Shown: piece after piece, positions 55,117 through 64,000 of the stretch
Layout: every line of letters begins with the position of its first letter
Position numbering within the stretch: position 1 is the first letter of the stretch
Assembly (NCBI RefSeq): GCF_000092425.1
Contig: NC_014221.1
Location: forward strand, 90,001 to 154,000
DNA length: 64,000 nucleotides
Direction: 5' to 3'
DNA from: Truepera radiovictrix DSM 17093
GTDB lineage: Bacteria; Deinococcota; Deinococci; Deinococcales; Trueperaceae
Program-made: the position numbers and the translations under genes
The notes under the pieces: model-generated
What the model saw: only the letters and a program-made list of their open reading frames with translations
Database searches by the model: none
What the model was told of the DNA's origin: nothing

Positions 55117-56637
55117 GTGGACGTTCTTAGTTCGCTCGGCAACGGTTTCGGGGTGGCGCTGCAGCCGCTCAACCTCTTGGTCGCCTTTATCGGGGTGTTT
55201 TTGGGCACCGTGATCGGCATGCTCCCCGGGATCGGACCGATCAACGGCATCGCCATTCTCATCCCCATCACCTTCGTATTGGGCCTCGACCCCACCGCGA
55301 TGCTCATCCTTTTCGCCGGCATCTACTACGGTTCACAGTACGGCAACTCGATCAGCACAATTTTGCTCAACGTCCCCGGCACCGCCTCGTCGGTAGCCAC
55401 GGCTCTAGACGGCTACGAGATGACTAAGCAGGGGCGGGGGGGGCCAGCGCTCGCGATCTCCGCTATCGCCTCCTTTGTCGGCGGTACGCTCTCGGTCGTG
55501 GGGCTGATGTTTCTGGCGCCCCTGATGGCGCAGTGGGCGATCCGCTTCGGTCCCGCCGAGTACTTTGTGCTTATCGTCTTTACCTTTAGCACCCTTTCAG
55601 CGCTGACCGGCAAGCAGTTCGTCAAGGGCCTTATCGCCACGGCGCTCGGCCTCATGTTGGCGAGCGTCGGGATCGACCCCGGTACCGGCATCCCGCGCTA
55701 CACCTTTGGTCAGCTCGAGCTCTACGACGGCCTCGACTTCGTGGTGGTGACCATCGGCTTTTTTGCGGTGTCTGAAGTTTTGACGCTCATTGAGAGCAGT
55801 CGTTTCGGCCAGGAGGGGCTGCACAAGGTCGGGCGGATCATGGTGTCTATGCGGGAGTTGGTAATGAGCCTCTGGGTGATGCTGCGCTCGAGCGTGCTCG
55901 GCTTTCTCGTGGGAGTGCTTCCGGGAGCCGGCGCGACCATCGCCTCGTTTCTCGCCTACACTGTCGAGCAGCGCCTCGTGGACCGGCAAGGCAGCTTCGG
56001 CAAAGGTGATATCCGCGGCGTCGCCGCCCCCGAAGCGGCGAACAACGCCTCGGTTTCAGGGGCGCTCATCCCGCTCCTTACCTTGGGTGTACCCGGCAGC
56101 GGCACGACAGCAGTCATTTTGGGGGCGCTCTTGGCTCTGAACCTAACCCCTGGCCCCCTCTTTATCGAGCGCAACCCCGAACTCTTTTGGGGTCTGGTTG
56201 CGTCTATGTACATCGGCAACGTGATGCTCCTGATTCTCAACCTCCCCCTCATCGGCCTTTTCGTCCGCATCTTGTTGGTGCCGCGCTGGATCCTCGTGCC
56301 GGCGGTCGCCACCATCGGTTACATCGCGGTCTACGCCGTCAACTCGTCCGTGTTCGACCTGATGCTGATGACGGCCTTTGGCGTGCTGGGTTACCTCATG
56401 CGGAAAACGGACTTTCCGGTCGCGCCCGTTATCTTGGCACTCGTCTTAGGGCCGCTGATGGAAGTTAATTTGCGCCGCGCGCTGTCGCTCTCGGGCGGCG
56501 ATTGGGGAGCGCTCTTCGGGACACCTTTGGCCGTCGGGCTGTGGGTGTTGGTCGCACTGTCACTCGTGCTGCCACTCGTCACCAACCGTCGTCGCGCTGT
56601 TGGGCTCGAGGCAGGCGTCGACGCCAGCAAGGAGTAA
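55117..56637 (+). CDS. tctA: Tripartite tricarboxylate transporter large membrane subunit
   Basis: 506-aa membrane protein with about ten or eleven helices. Signatures include GTVIGMLPGIGPINGIAILIP, GIYYGSQYGNSISTILLNVPG and GVLPGAGATIASFLAY plus GVPGSGTTAVILGALLALNL. GTG 55117 directly follows the tctB stop. Completes a three-part, ion-driven importer that depends on the TctC binding protein. Confidence 0.93.
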   Translation: MDVLSSLGNGFGVALQPLNLLVAFIGVFLGTVIGMLPGIGPINGIAILIPITFVLGLDPTAMLILFAGIYYGSQYGNSISTILLNVPGTASSVATALDGYEMTKQGRGGPALAISAIASFVGGTLSVVGLMFLAPLMAQWAIRFGPAEYFVLIVFTFSTLSALTGKQFVKGLIATALGLMLASVGIDPGTGIPRYTFGQLELYDGLDFVVVTIGFFAVSEVLTLIESSRFGQEGLHKVGRIMVSMRELVMSLWVMLRSSVLGFLVGVLPGAGATIASFLAYTVEQRLVDRQGSFGKGDIRGVAAPEAANNASVSGALIPLLTLGVPGSGTTAVILGALLALNLTPGPLFIERNPELFWGLVASMYIGNVMLLILNLPLIGLFVRILLVPRWILVPAVATIGYIAVYAVNSSVFDLMLMTAFGVLGYLMRKTDFPVAPVILALVLGPLMEVNLRRALSLSGGDWGALFGTPLAVGLWVLVALSLVLPLVTNRRRAVGLEAGVDASKE

Positions 56638-56640
56638 CGT

Positions 56641-57564
56641 CTACGCCCCGAGCACCCGGACGCTCTTCGGCACCACCTCGACCTGCACGTCGCCGGTAGC
56701 CGGGTGGAGGTCGCCGTCTAGGTGCAGCTTGACGGGGACCGCCCAGTGCAGTGAGGCGCGCTGCCCCCGCGCGTAGACGACCCGCGGATGCTTGAGGTGC
56801 TGCCCGAAGAGGAGCCGCGCGATCAGCGGGACGAGGCCGGCGCGCCCAACCGCCCGGCCGACGATGAGTTCAAGCCGGCCGTCGGTGAGCTCCCCTTCGG
56901 GCGAGATGTGAAAACCGCCGCCGTAGCGCCGACCGTTCATCACCGCGCCTAAAAAGCTGAGGCCAGAGAACACCTCGGCGCCGTCGACCGTGACCGTCAG
57001 CGCCTGCTGGCGCAGGTCGCGAAAGGCGAGCACCACGCCGGCCGCGTAGCTGCCAAACCCCCCCAACGAGCGCGGCATCTCGGCGGCGTAGGCGGCGACC
57101 TGCGCGTCAAAGCCCATGCCGAAGCCGTTCAAGCTGTAACGGGTGCGGCCCCCTAGGGTGACGCGCAGCACGTCGAGCGCCCTCGTCTCCCGCTGGAGCC
57201 GTTCGGCGATCCTCTCGGGTGTCCACCTGCGCCAGCCGAGCGCGTAGGCGAAGTCGTTGCCCCGACCTGCGGGGACGAGGCCGAAGGGGCGCCCCGTACA
57301 GACGGCCGCCGGTAAGAGCGCGCTCACGGTGCCGTCGCCGCCGACCGGGACGATGGCGGTGCCCTGAGGGAGCGTTTGGGCGTGGGCGAGCGCCGCCTCG
57401 GGGCTCGGGTGCAGGGCGACGTCGCAGTGGCGTCCGGCGGCCCGTAAAACGCGGGCCACAGCCTCGGCGAGGCGAGGGGCGCCGCCGCGACCCGCGCGCG
57501 GGTTGACGAAGAGGGTGTAGTCGGTCGTGGTCTGGCCTGTAGCGGTATTGTTCGTAGCGGTCAC
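56641..57564 (-). CDS. Diacylglycerol/lipid kinase family protein (YegS-like)
   Basis: 307-aa lipid kinase-like protein. ATP-binding GGDGT is at residues 75-79, preceded by NPRAGRGG; GLVPAGRGNDFAYALG and NGFGMGFDAQVA are the usual later blocks. It phosphorylates a lipid such as diacylglycerol, or a sphingoid base. TATGCT lies 9 bases before the GTG start, another close -10. Convergent with tctA. Confidence 0.88.
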   Translation of the reverse strand: MTATNNTATGQTTTDYTLFVNPRAGRGGAPRLAEAVARVLRAAGRHCDVALHPSPEAALAHAQTLPQGTAIVPVGGDGTVSALLPAAVCTGRPFGLVPAGRGNDFAYALGWRRWTPERIAERLQRETRALDVLRVTLGGRTRYSLNGFGMGFDAQVAAYAAEMPRSLGGFGSYAAGVVLAFRDLRQQALTVTVDGAEVFSGLSFLGAVMNGRRYGGGFHISPEGELTDGRLELIVGRAVGRAGLVPLIARLLFGQHLKHPRVVYARGQRASLHWAVPVKLHLDGDLHPATGDVQVEVVPKSVRVLGA

Positions 57565-57729
57565 GTTCTGAAGAGCATACGCCGCGCCGCGCTCGGCGTG
57601 GAATAGTCAGCGCTGTTAGACCCGGTTTGAGTCCCTGACACGTGCGTACGGGCTAGGTTGTGTCGGCCTCGTCGCCGGTAGCTTAGGCCACACCTCGCCG
57701 CCAAAACCCTCTGCGCGGCGCGGGGTGGG

Positions 57730-57735
57730 TATACT
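57730..57735 (+). promoter_or_regulatory. -10 element for (leaderless) glyA
   Basis: TATACT, 5 bases before the ATG at 57741, with no Shine-Dalgarno site. Confidence 0.5.
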
Positions 57736-57740
57736 TCGGC

Positions 57741-58985
57741 ATGACGACGAGCACCCCCCCCAAGATGAACACCGACCGGCGCGACGAGGCGCTCTTTGCG
57801 CTTCTCGAGCGCGAGTTCGAGCGGCAGCGGGACGGTCTGGAGCTGATCGCCTCGGAGAACTTTACCTCCCAAGCGGTGATGGCCGCGGTCGGCAGCGTGT
57901 TGACCAACAAGTACGCCGAAGGCTACCCCGGCAAACGCTACTACGGCGGCTGCGAGGTCGTCGACGAGGTCGAGCAGCTCGCCATCGCGCGCGCCAAGGA
58001 GCTCTTCGGCGCGGCTTGGGCGAACGTGCAGCCGCACTCGGGGAGCAGCGCCAATTTGGCCGTCTACTACGCGCTCCTCGAGCCCGGTGACACCGTCTTG
58101 GGGATGGACCTCGCCCACGGCGGGCACCTGACGCACGGTTCACCCGTGAACTTCTCGGGGATGAACTACCGCGTCGTCGGGTACCCCGTCGACCGGGAAA
58201 CCGAGCGGATCGACCTAGGGACTGTGCGGCAACTCGCCCTCGAGCACCGCCCGAAACTCATCATCGCGGGCGCTTCGGCGTACAGCCGCGTGATCGACTT
58301 TGCGGGCTTTCGCGCCGTCGCCGACGAGGTGGGCGCGTACCTGATGGCGGACATCGCCCACATCGCGGGGCTGGTTGCCGCCGGCGTGCACCCCAGCCCC
58401 GTCCCGCACGCGCACGTGGTGACGACCACGACGCACAAGACGCTCCGCGGGCCGCGCGGCGGCCTCATCCTGAGCCGCGACCCGGAGCTCGGCAAACGCT
58501 TTGACAAGATGATCTTCCCGGGCACCCAAGGGGGGCCCTTGGAGCACGTCATCGCCGGTAAGGCGGTCGCCTTTTTCGAGGCGCTGCAACCCGAATTCAA
58601 GACCTACAGCGAGCAGATCGTCCGCAACGCTAGGGCTCTCGCGGGGGCGCTCGCCGGGCGCGGCTACCGCATCGTCTCGGGGGGGACCGACAACCACTGC
58701 TTCGTCGTCGACCTGCGCCCACAGGGGCTGACGGGGAACAAGGCGAGCAAGCTGCTCGACGAGGCGCGCATCACGGTCAGCAAGAGCATGATCCCCTTCG
58801 ACCCGGAAAAACCGTGGGTCACCTCCGGCATCCGCCTGGGCACCCCCGCCCTGACGACGCGGGGCTTTACGGAAAGGGAGATGGTGGCGGTTGCCGACGC
58901 TATCGACCGCACGCTGCGGGGCGAAGACCCCCGCGTAGTCGGCGCCGAGGTGGCCGCGCTGGCGCAGCGCTTCCCCATGCCGTGA
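57741..58985 (+). CDS. glyA: Serine hydroxymethyltransferase
   Basis: 414-aa PLP enzyme interconverting serine and glycine with tetrahydrofolate, feeding one-carbon pools. Landmarks are [45 protein letters not shown] and the PLP lysine Lys233 in [13 protein letters not shown]. Full length. The start codon sits just after a -10 box, so a leaderless message is likely. Confidence 0.97.
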   Translation: MTTSTPPKMNTDRRDEALFALLEREFERQRDGLELIASENFTSQAVMAAVGSVLTNKYAEGYPGKRYYGGCEVVDEVEQLAIARAKELFGAAWANVQPHSGSSANLAVYYALLEPGDTVLGMDLAHGGHLTHGSPVNFSGMNYRVVGYPVDRETERIDLGTVRQLALEHRPKLIIAGASAYSRVIDFAGFRAVADEVGAYLMADIAHIAGLVAAGVHPSPVPHAHVVTTTTHKTLRGPRGGLILSRDPELGKRFDKMIFPGTQGGPLEHVIAGKAVAFFEALQPEFKTYSEQIVRNARALAGALAGRGYRIVSGGTDNHCFVVDLRPQGLTGNKASKLLDEARITVSKSMIPFDPEKPWVTSGIRLGTPALTTRGFTEREMVAVADAIDRTLRGEDPRVVGAEVAALAQRFPMP

Positions 58986-59009
58986 CCCCGAGCCGCCGGT
59001 GACAAGGGC

Positions 59010-59039
59010 TTGACATAGCGCAGCCGGGGAGGCTATACT
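59010..59039 (+). promoter_or_regulatory. Promoter of tRNA-fMet
   Basis: TTGACA (59010-59015), 18-base spacer, TATACT (59034-59039); the tRNA starts 15 bases later. Near-consensus. Confidence 0.75.
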
Positions 59040-59053
59040 TACTTTTGCTGCGC

Positions 59054-59130
<77 letters not shown>

Positions 59131-59147
59131 AACCGCCCACTGGGCCA

Positions 59148-59180
59148 AGGGATCCTCGAACGTTCGGGGATCCCTCTTTT
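59148..59180 (+). terminator. Terminator after tRNA-fMet
   Basis: AGGGATCC (59148-59155) pairs with GGATCCCT (59168-59175), then CTTTTT. Confidence 0.85.
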
Positions 59181-59276
59181 TGTCCCCTCTAGGAGCGCGG
59201 CCTGTCGGTGCTATTTGTGGGATCTGCTGTGCTCTTCTCGGTGCCCCCCTCTGTAGACTCTGGGGAGGGAGGGTCT

Positions 59277-59573
59277 ATGCATCAGCTCATCGCACGCCTG
59301 CTGCTAAGTGTCGCGCTCCTCTTGCCGCTGAGTCAGGCGCAGCTCGCTCTAGCGGGGTCGCCCGCACCGCAAGGGGCGACGGCCCCCGCCGCACCGGCGC
59401 CCGCCGACCCGGCTGCGAGCCCGGCTTTGGAGGCGACGCCGGAACCGGTCATCGAACCGGCCGGCGACGCGGAGGCGACGACCGCCATCGGCCTCGGCGT
59501 CATTCTGCTCGCGGCCTTCGTCTTTATCGCCGCTATCGTCGTCGTCGTGAACCTGTTGAGGCGGCGCAGGTAA
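59277..59573 (+). CDS. Small membrane protein with signal peptide, unknown
   Basis: 98-aa protein: signal peptide (IARLLLSVALLLPLSQAQLA), an Ala/Pro/Glu-rich linker, then one membrane helix (AIGLGVILLAAFVFIAAIVV) and a basic C-terminus RRRR. A Type I membrane topology with a short exposed linker is expected. GGGGAGGGAGG precedes the ATG. Not recognised as a named family. Confidence 0.6.
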   Translation: MHQLIARLLLSVALLLPLSQAQLALAGSPAPQGATAPAAPAPADPAASPALEATPEPVIEPAGDAEATTAIGLGVILLAAFVFIAAIVVVVNLLRRRR

Positions 59574-59609
59574 CGCCTCTCGCGCCGCTACCCGCGCGCC
59601 CTGTGCACG

Positions 59610-59643
59610 GCCGGAGCTGGGTTGGTCCCAAGCTCCGGCTTTT
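59610..59643 (+). terminator. Terminator after the small membrane protein gene
   Basis: GCCGGAGCT (59610-59618) and AGCTCCGGC (59631-59639) form a perfect 9-bp stem followed by TTTT. The remaining gap to 59905 has no gene. Confidence 0.8.
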
Positions 59644-59905
59644 GCAGTTCACGGCGGCTGACTGCACGCAAGGGCCCTGGGACCGGCAGCGCCACGAGCC
59701 TCGCCCTCAAGCGCGCTGTTACGGGCAACTCGTAGGGCTCGAGCGAGGACGCGCCAAGACGCCGCTGCCCAGCGCTCGGGCACGGGGTGTTTACGCACCG
59801 CATGAGATTTGTTAAGCTGCCCTGGCAACAACGATGTAACCCGAACGGCAGCCTTCCGCAGCGCTCTTAAGAGCGCCTCGGTCGGGCCGTGCAAGGAGGG
59901 GGAGT

Positions 59906-62900
59906 ATGGGGAAGCTTAGGCGATTGGTCCTGGGTGCGCTGCTCGCGGCGCTGCTGGGCGCGTGCGCGCAGCAGGAGGCGCCGCAGGTCGAACCGGCTCG
60001 GCAGCCGCTGGGGGCGCTCGAGCTGAGCGTGACGGGGCTGCCCGAGGGGACGCCCGCAGCGGTCACCGTTACGGGGCCCGCGCGCTACCGTCAGGTGCTC
60101 ACGCGCAGCACGACGCTGCGGGACCTGCAGCCGGGGGCCTACACGACGCGCGCCGAGGGCGTCAGCTTTTTGGGGGTGACCTACACCCCGACGGTCGACC
60201 CGCAGCGCGCGGTCGTCACCAAAGGGCAGACCGCCAGGGTGGGGGTTCGCTACGCGCGCCCGGCGCCGCAGAGCGCGGAGCTCGTCGTGAGCGTCACGGG
60301 GTTGCCCGACGGGGTCGCCAGCGACGTGACGGTGCTCGGTCCGGAGGGTTTCGAGGTCACCCTGACCGAGAGCGCGCGTCTACGCGACCTGACGCCCGGC
60401 AGCTACACGGTCACGCGCCTCAGCGTCTGGACCGGCAGCGAGGTCTTCGTCCCCGACGCCCCCGCCGAGACGGTGACGGTCGCGGCCGCCGCCGAGACGG
60501 TCGCCGCGGTGACGTACGGCCGACCGGAGCCCGTGGCGCGCCCCGAGCCCACCGATTGGCGGCGCGAGGTCATCTACTTCGCCATGACCGACCGGTTTAG
60601 AAACGGCGACCCCACCAACGACAGCGGCGCGCGGCGCCCCGGCGCTGCCGACGAGGTCACCACCGAGGCCGAGAACCCGCTCGGTTGGCACGGCGGCGAC
60701 TTCGCGGGGCTCACCCAAGCGATCCGCAGCGGCTACTTCCAGGAGATGGGTTTTACCGCCCTCTGGCTCACCCCGGTCTACCTGCAGGTGCCGGCGATCA
60801 CCGTCACCGACGGGGGTAGCCCGAACGACGGCAAGCGCTTCGCGGGCTATCACGGCTACTGGGCCGAGGACTTTTTCCAGGTCGACCCGCACCTAGGGAC
60901 CAAAGAGGAGTACCGCGAGCTCGTCGCGACGGCGCAAGCGCACGGTATCCGGGTGATCCAGGACATGGTCGTCAACCACACCGGTTACGGGGCGACGCTG
61001 ACCGAAACCCGCCCCGAGTGGTTCCACGATGAGGCCGACTGCGCCGCCGGCGACCCCGTGGTCGCCTGCCCGCTCGCGGGGCTCCCCGACTTCGACCAGC
61101 GCCGCGCCGACGTCACGGCCTTCTTAAACGCCACCGTCGACTACTGGGTCGAGCACTTCGGCATCGACGGCATCCGCATGGACACCGTCAAGCACGTCTA
61201 CGACGACTACTGGCGGCAGTTCTTCGCGCCCGGCGGGGTGGGCGACCCCGCGCGCGTGTGGACCGTGGGCGAGCTCTTCGACGGCAACCCCGGCTTTATC
61301 GCGCGCTACTTAGACGACTTGGGGCTCCCCGCCGCCTTCGACTTCCCGCTCTACTTCCGCATCAAAGACCACCTCTCAAGCCCCGCGGGCAACTTAGACG
61401 ACGTCGCGGTCATCTTCGACCAAGACGGCGCGTACGAGGACCCGACGCGGCTCGTGACCTTCGTCGACAACCACGACGTACCGCGCTTTATGTCCGAGGC
61501 GCTGAGCCGCGGCGTCAGCGAAGCGCACGCGCGCGAACGCCTCGACGCGGCGCTGTCACTTATCTACACCGTGCGCGGCACCCCGTCGGTCTACTACGGC
61601 ACCGAAAACGCCGCGACCGGCCGCGGCGACCCCTACAGCTACGGGCCTTTCGAGGGCAACCGCGTGAAGCTCGCGCCGGACGCCCCCGCGCCGCTCGCCC
61701 CGCGCCTCCGCGCGCTCGCCGCTGCCCGCGCGGCCTACCCCGCCCTGACCCACGGCGCGCAGCGCGAGCTGTGGCGCCCCAACGGGCGCGAACCCGTGAT
61801 GGCCTTCCGCCGCACCTTGGCGGGCGAGAGGACGGTCGTCGCGGTGCTCAACAACGGCGACGCGCCCATCGACCTCACCACCCTCTCGGCGGGCGGGATC
61901 CCGCTGCGCGGCACCTTCGCGCTCTCTACCACGCTCACCGAGGTGACGGGTCGGGCGCATAACCTCTCGATCACCGATACCGGGCTCCTGGTCGGCACCG
62001 TCCCGCCGCGCACGCTGCTCGCCGTCGCGGGCGACCCCGGCGAGGACGAGGAGACGGGTACGACGACGGTGACCCTGACGGTCGACGCGCGCTCGCAGGG
62101 GGAGGCGCAGATCGAGCTCCGCCGCTTCGACACGGGCCGTGAGGAGCGGCTGCCGATGACGCCCGTAGCGGGGCAGCCCGGTTTCTGGACGATCACCCTC
62201 TCCGACCTCGAGCGCTTCCGCTCGCTCGCGTTCAAGTTCGGCAACGCCGCGCCGGGGGCGAAGAACGCGGGGTACGAGGGCTTCGGTCAAGGTGACCGCA
62301 CCCTCTACCTAGACGCCGCCGAGATGACCTACGAAGGGGTCTACAACTTCATCAGCGTCCCGGCTCCCGAAACGGCGTTTACGGGTACGGTGACCCTCGA
62401 CGGCGCCCCGGCGACGCGCGCCCTCGTCGAGGCGAGCGACACGCCGGCGCGCTTTTACGCCTTTACCTTCGCCGACGGGTCGTTCTACCTGCCCTACAGC
62501 GGGACGACGGACCTCACGGCGAGTAAAGACGGCCAGTCGCAGACCTTGAGCGGTGTGAGCGCGCCCGCTTCGGGGCTCACCTTCACCCTGGGCGGCAGCG
62601 GGCTGCGCTACGCCATCGACGGCGACCTCGGCGACTGGACGCAGCCCCGCGCGCGGCTCATCAACCCGCCCTATGACGGCGGGTTCGGCCCCGACAACCT
62701 CTTTTCGGAGCTTTTAGTCGACTGGGACGCGACCTACCTCTACCTGGGCTACCGCTACCGCGCGGCGGGCAACTCGGCCATCATCCACCTCGACGTGCGT
62801 GACGGCGGGGTGACGAGCGTGGCGAACCTCAACGCTTGGCCGCGCTTAGCGAGCTTCGCGAACCCCATCGACGCCTTTGTCGCGCAGTACCAGGGGGACC

Positions 62901-63217
62901 CGGCGCAGCTCTGGGAGGTGCGCTCGAGCACCCAAGCCGCCCGTATCGACGACGGGGTGATCACCGCGACCGCGGGCAGCGGCCCGGCGTACACCATCGA
63001 GGTAGCGCTGCCGTGGCGCGCTCTTGGTTTCGCGAGCCGCCCCACGGCGACGCTCAACCTCCACGCCGGCATCTACGGCGGTGACGGCTACGGCGCCGGC
63101 GACATCGCGCCGCACGCGGGTTCGACGCCCCCGGCGAGCGGCAACACGGTCGCGGGGTTTGACGCGAGCCGCCGCGTCGACTTCCAGACGCCCTTCTCGG
63201 TGCCGCTCGGCGACTAG
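59906..63217 (+). CDS. Multidomain alpha-amylase-family lipoprotein (GH13)
   Basis: 1103-aa surface lipoprotein; lipobox LLGAC. Two PEGA-like beta repeats (about 35-115 and 122-203) open the protein. The GH13 barrel (about 216-640) carries DMVVNHT (about 353), nucleophile Asp426 in GIRMDTVKH, acid/base Glu456 in VGELFDGN and the transition-state Asp524 in VDNHDVPRF. After the C-domain come a CBM20- or CBM-like strand region (680-800), a CNA-B-like domain (830-890) and a CBM9-like domain from about 905 (YAIDGDLGDWTQPR). Hydrolyses alpha-1,4-glucans. ATG has GCAAGGAGGGGG upstream. Confidence 0.92.
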   Translation: MGKLRRLVLGALLAALLGACAQQEAPQVEPARQPLGALELSVTGLPEGTPAAVTVTGPARYRQVLTRSTTLRDLQPGAYTTRAEGVSFLGVTYTPTVDPQRAVVTKGQTARVGVRYARPAPQSAELVVSVTGLPDGVASDVTVLGPEGFEVTLTESARLRDLTPGSYTVTRLSVWTGSEVFVPDAPAETVTVAAAAETVAAVTYGRPEPVARPEPTDWRREVIYFAMTDRFRNGDPTNDSGARRPGAADEVTTEAENPLGWHGGDFAGLTQAIRSGYFQEMGFTALWLTPVYLQVPAITVTDGGSPNDGKRFAGYHGYWAEDFFQVDPHLGTKEEYRELVATAQAHGIRVIQDMVVNHTGYGATLTETRPEWFHDEADCAAGDPVVACPLAGLPDFDQRRADVTAFLNATVDYWVEHFGIDGIRMDTVKHVYDDYWRQFFAPGGVGDPARVWTVGELFDGNPGFIARYLDDLGLPAAFDFPLYFRIKDHLSSPAGNLDDVAVIFDQDGAYEDPTRLVTFVDNHDVPRFMSEALSRGVSEAHARERLDAALSLIYTVRGTPSVYYGTENAATGRGDPYSYGPFEGNRVKLAPDAPAPLAPRLRALAAARAAYPALTHGAQRELWRPNGREPVMAFRRTLAGERTVVAVLNNGDAPIDLTTLSAGGIPLRGTFALSTTLTEVTGRAHNLSITDTGLLVGTVPPRTLLAVAGDPGEDEETGTTTVTLTVDARSQGEAQIELRRFDTGREERLPMTPVAGQPGFWTITLSDLERFRSLAFKFGNAAPGAKNAGYEGFGQGDRTLYLDAAEMTYEGVYNFISVPAPETAFTGTVTLDGAPATRALVEASDTPARFYAFTFADGSFYLPYSGTTDLTASKDGQSQTLSGVSAPASGLTFTLGGSGLRYAIDGDLGDWTQPRARLINPPYDGGFGPDNLFSELLVDWDATYLYLGYRYRAAGNSAIIHLDVRDGGVTSVANLNAWPRLASFANPIDAFVAQYQGDPAQLWEVRSSTQAARIDDGVITATAGSGPAYTIEVALPWRALGFASRPTATLNLHAGIYGGDGYGAGDIAPHAGSTPPASGNTVAGFDASRRVDFQTPFSVPLGD

Positions 63218-63259
63218 CGCGGCGGCCAGGATGAAAGGCGTGAGGGCGGTGTAAAGCGG

Positions 63260-63265
63260 TAGAGT
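63260..63265 (+). promoter_or_regulatory. -10 element for (leaderless) trkH
   Basis: TAGAGT, 7 bases before the GTG at 63273. Confidence 0.45.
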
Positions 63266-63272
63266 GGGCGGC

Positions 63273-64000
63273 GTGCGCGGCCGCTTTACGATCTACGTTC
63301 AGGGGGTTGGGCTCCTCGGGCTCGCTGGCCTCGGCCTCGTCTTCGCGACGTACGCGTGGCTGAGCGCCGAACCCACCGACGGGTTTCTCGCCATGGCCCT
63401 CCTCAGCGGCGCGCTGGGGGGGGCGCTTCTTGGCTTGGGGCGCTCGGACGCCGACCCCGGGCGCCGCGAGTCGCTCATCGGCGTGCTCTTGCTGTGGCTT
63501 TTGCTGCCGCTTTTGGGCGGCGTGCCGTTCGCCGTGACGCTCGAGCTGAGCGTGCTCGACGCGGTCTTCGAGTCGATGAGCGGCTTTACGACGACCGGCG
63601 CGACGATGCTGGTGTCGTTCGCCGAGGTCCCCGCGAGCCTCTTTATGTGGCGCGCGCTGACGCAGTGGTTGGGCGGCGTCGGCATCATCGTGATCTTTAT
63701 CGCGGTGTTTCCGCCTTTTGGCGTGGCCGGACGGCAGCTCTTCTTCGCGGAGGTGCCGGGGCCGACCGAAGAGCGCCTGACCCCGCGCCTACGCAACACG
63801 GCCGCCGCCGTGCTGCTCGTCTACCTCCTGCTGACGCTCCTCTGCGGCCTCTCGTATGCGGTCGCGGGGATGAGCCGCTACGACGCCCTCTTGCACGCCC
63901 TGACCACGATCGCCTCGGGGGGCTTTAGCTCGCACCCGCTCTCGTTTGAGGGCTTCTCCCCCGCGCAGAACTGGGTGGCGGTGCTCTTCATGGTCTTCGC
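63273..64000 (+). CDS. trkH: TrkH-family potassium uptake membrane protein, 5' part
   Basis: Partial gene running off the window end; 242 codons are seen. Hydrophobic helices flank pore loops: the first selectivity segment is ESMSGFTTTGATML, the next TTIASGGFSSHP. The block LTQWLGGVGIIVIFIAVFP is a TrkH/KtrB signature. It moves K+ with a NAD-binding regulatory subunit that would be encoded elsewhere or just beyond the window. GTG start follows a -10 box. Confidence 0.9.
   Translation, partial: MRGRFTIYVQGVGLLGLAGLGLVFATYAWLSAEPTDGFLAMALLSGALGGALLGLGRSDADPGRRESLIGVLLLWLLLPLLGGVPFAVTLELSVLDAVFESMSGFTTTGATMLVSFAEVPASLFMWRALTQWLGGVGIIVIFIAVFPPFGVAGRQLFFAEVPGPTEERLTPRLRNTAAAVLLVYLLLTLLCGLSYAVAGMSRYDALLHALTTIASGGFSSHPLSFEGFSPAQNWVAVLFMVF

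Overview
The window is high-GC chromosomal DNA that most resembles the Deinococcota, and within them a Truepera-like lineage; this is inferred from gene content and no taxon can be proven here. Pointers are: several -10 boxes (TANNNT) lying only 5-9 nt before a start codon, as in Deinococcus leaderless genes; a split-alpha transhydrogenase (pntAA/pntAB/pntB); biosynthetic arginine decarboxylase plus a deoxyhypusine-synthase-like protein; and a Thermus-like CRISPR repeat. Genes are packed tightly, often with 4-base start/stop overlaps, and GTG and TTG starts are common.

Layout. 1-1.5 kb: 3' part of a 23S rRNA gene, a 5S gene and a terminator. 1.9-6.1 kb (minus): a secreted subtilisin-like lipoprotein protease and a second lipoprotein. 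6.6-15.2 kb: speA, tRNA-Asn, a CorA transporter, a Clp-N protein, hisF, a PemK-type toxin-antitoxin pair, a trans-sulfuration enzyme, a uridine-kinase-like enzyme, a deoxyhypusine-synthase-like enzyme and an amphi-Trp protein. 15.3-16.2 kb: a complete IS5-family element with a -1 frameshift transposase. 16.2-21.9 kb: a divergent TetR/cytochrome P450 pair with a clear operator, a DUF4126-like membrane protein and the pnt operon. 22.0-22.7 kb: three perfect DnaA boxes, a five-repeat CRISPR array without nearby cas genes, and tRNA-Ile2; this tRNA and tRNA-Asn share a ~118-bp 3' flank and face each other.

22.9-33.7 kb: a lytic transglycosylase, HPP protein and Nudix hydrolase, then surface-glycan genes (WbpM/PglF-like dehydratase, tandem GNAT, PglC-like sugar transferase, two different ATP-grasp proteins) and a COG0523 metallochaperone. 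34.2-37.7 kb (minus): a thioesterase-nrdA-nrdB operon behind a cobalamin riboswitch, so class I ribonucleotide reductase is probably made only when B12 is scarce. 38.3-42.6 kb: a haem-type ABC uptake operon with two paralogous binding proteins and an IsdG-like monooxygenase. 43.7-46.0 kb (minus): a compact restriction-modification remnant with a zeta-toxin-like kinase and a small partner inside the operon.

46.1-53.5 kb is a polyamine locus: a minus-strand series (GNAT, FAD amine oxidase, GABA aminotransferase, succinate-semialdehyde dehydrogenase) opposite PotB/PotC-type permeases, which would import polyamines and convert them to succinate. 53.7-56.6 kb is a tripartite tricarboxylate transporter (tctCBA). 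The window ends with a lipid kinase, glyA, initiator tRNA-fMet, a small membrane protein, a large multidomain alpha-amylase lipoprotein and the start of a TrkH potassium transporter cut by the window edge.
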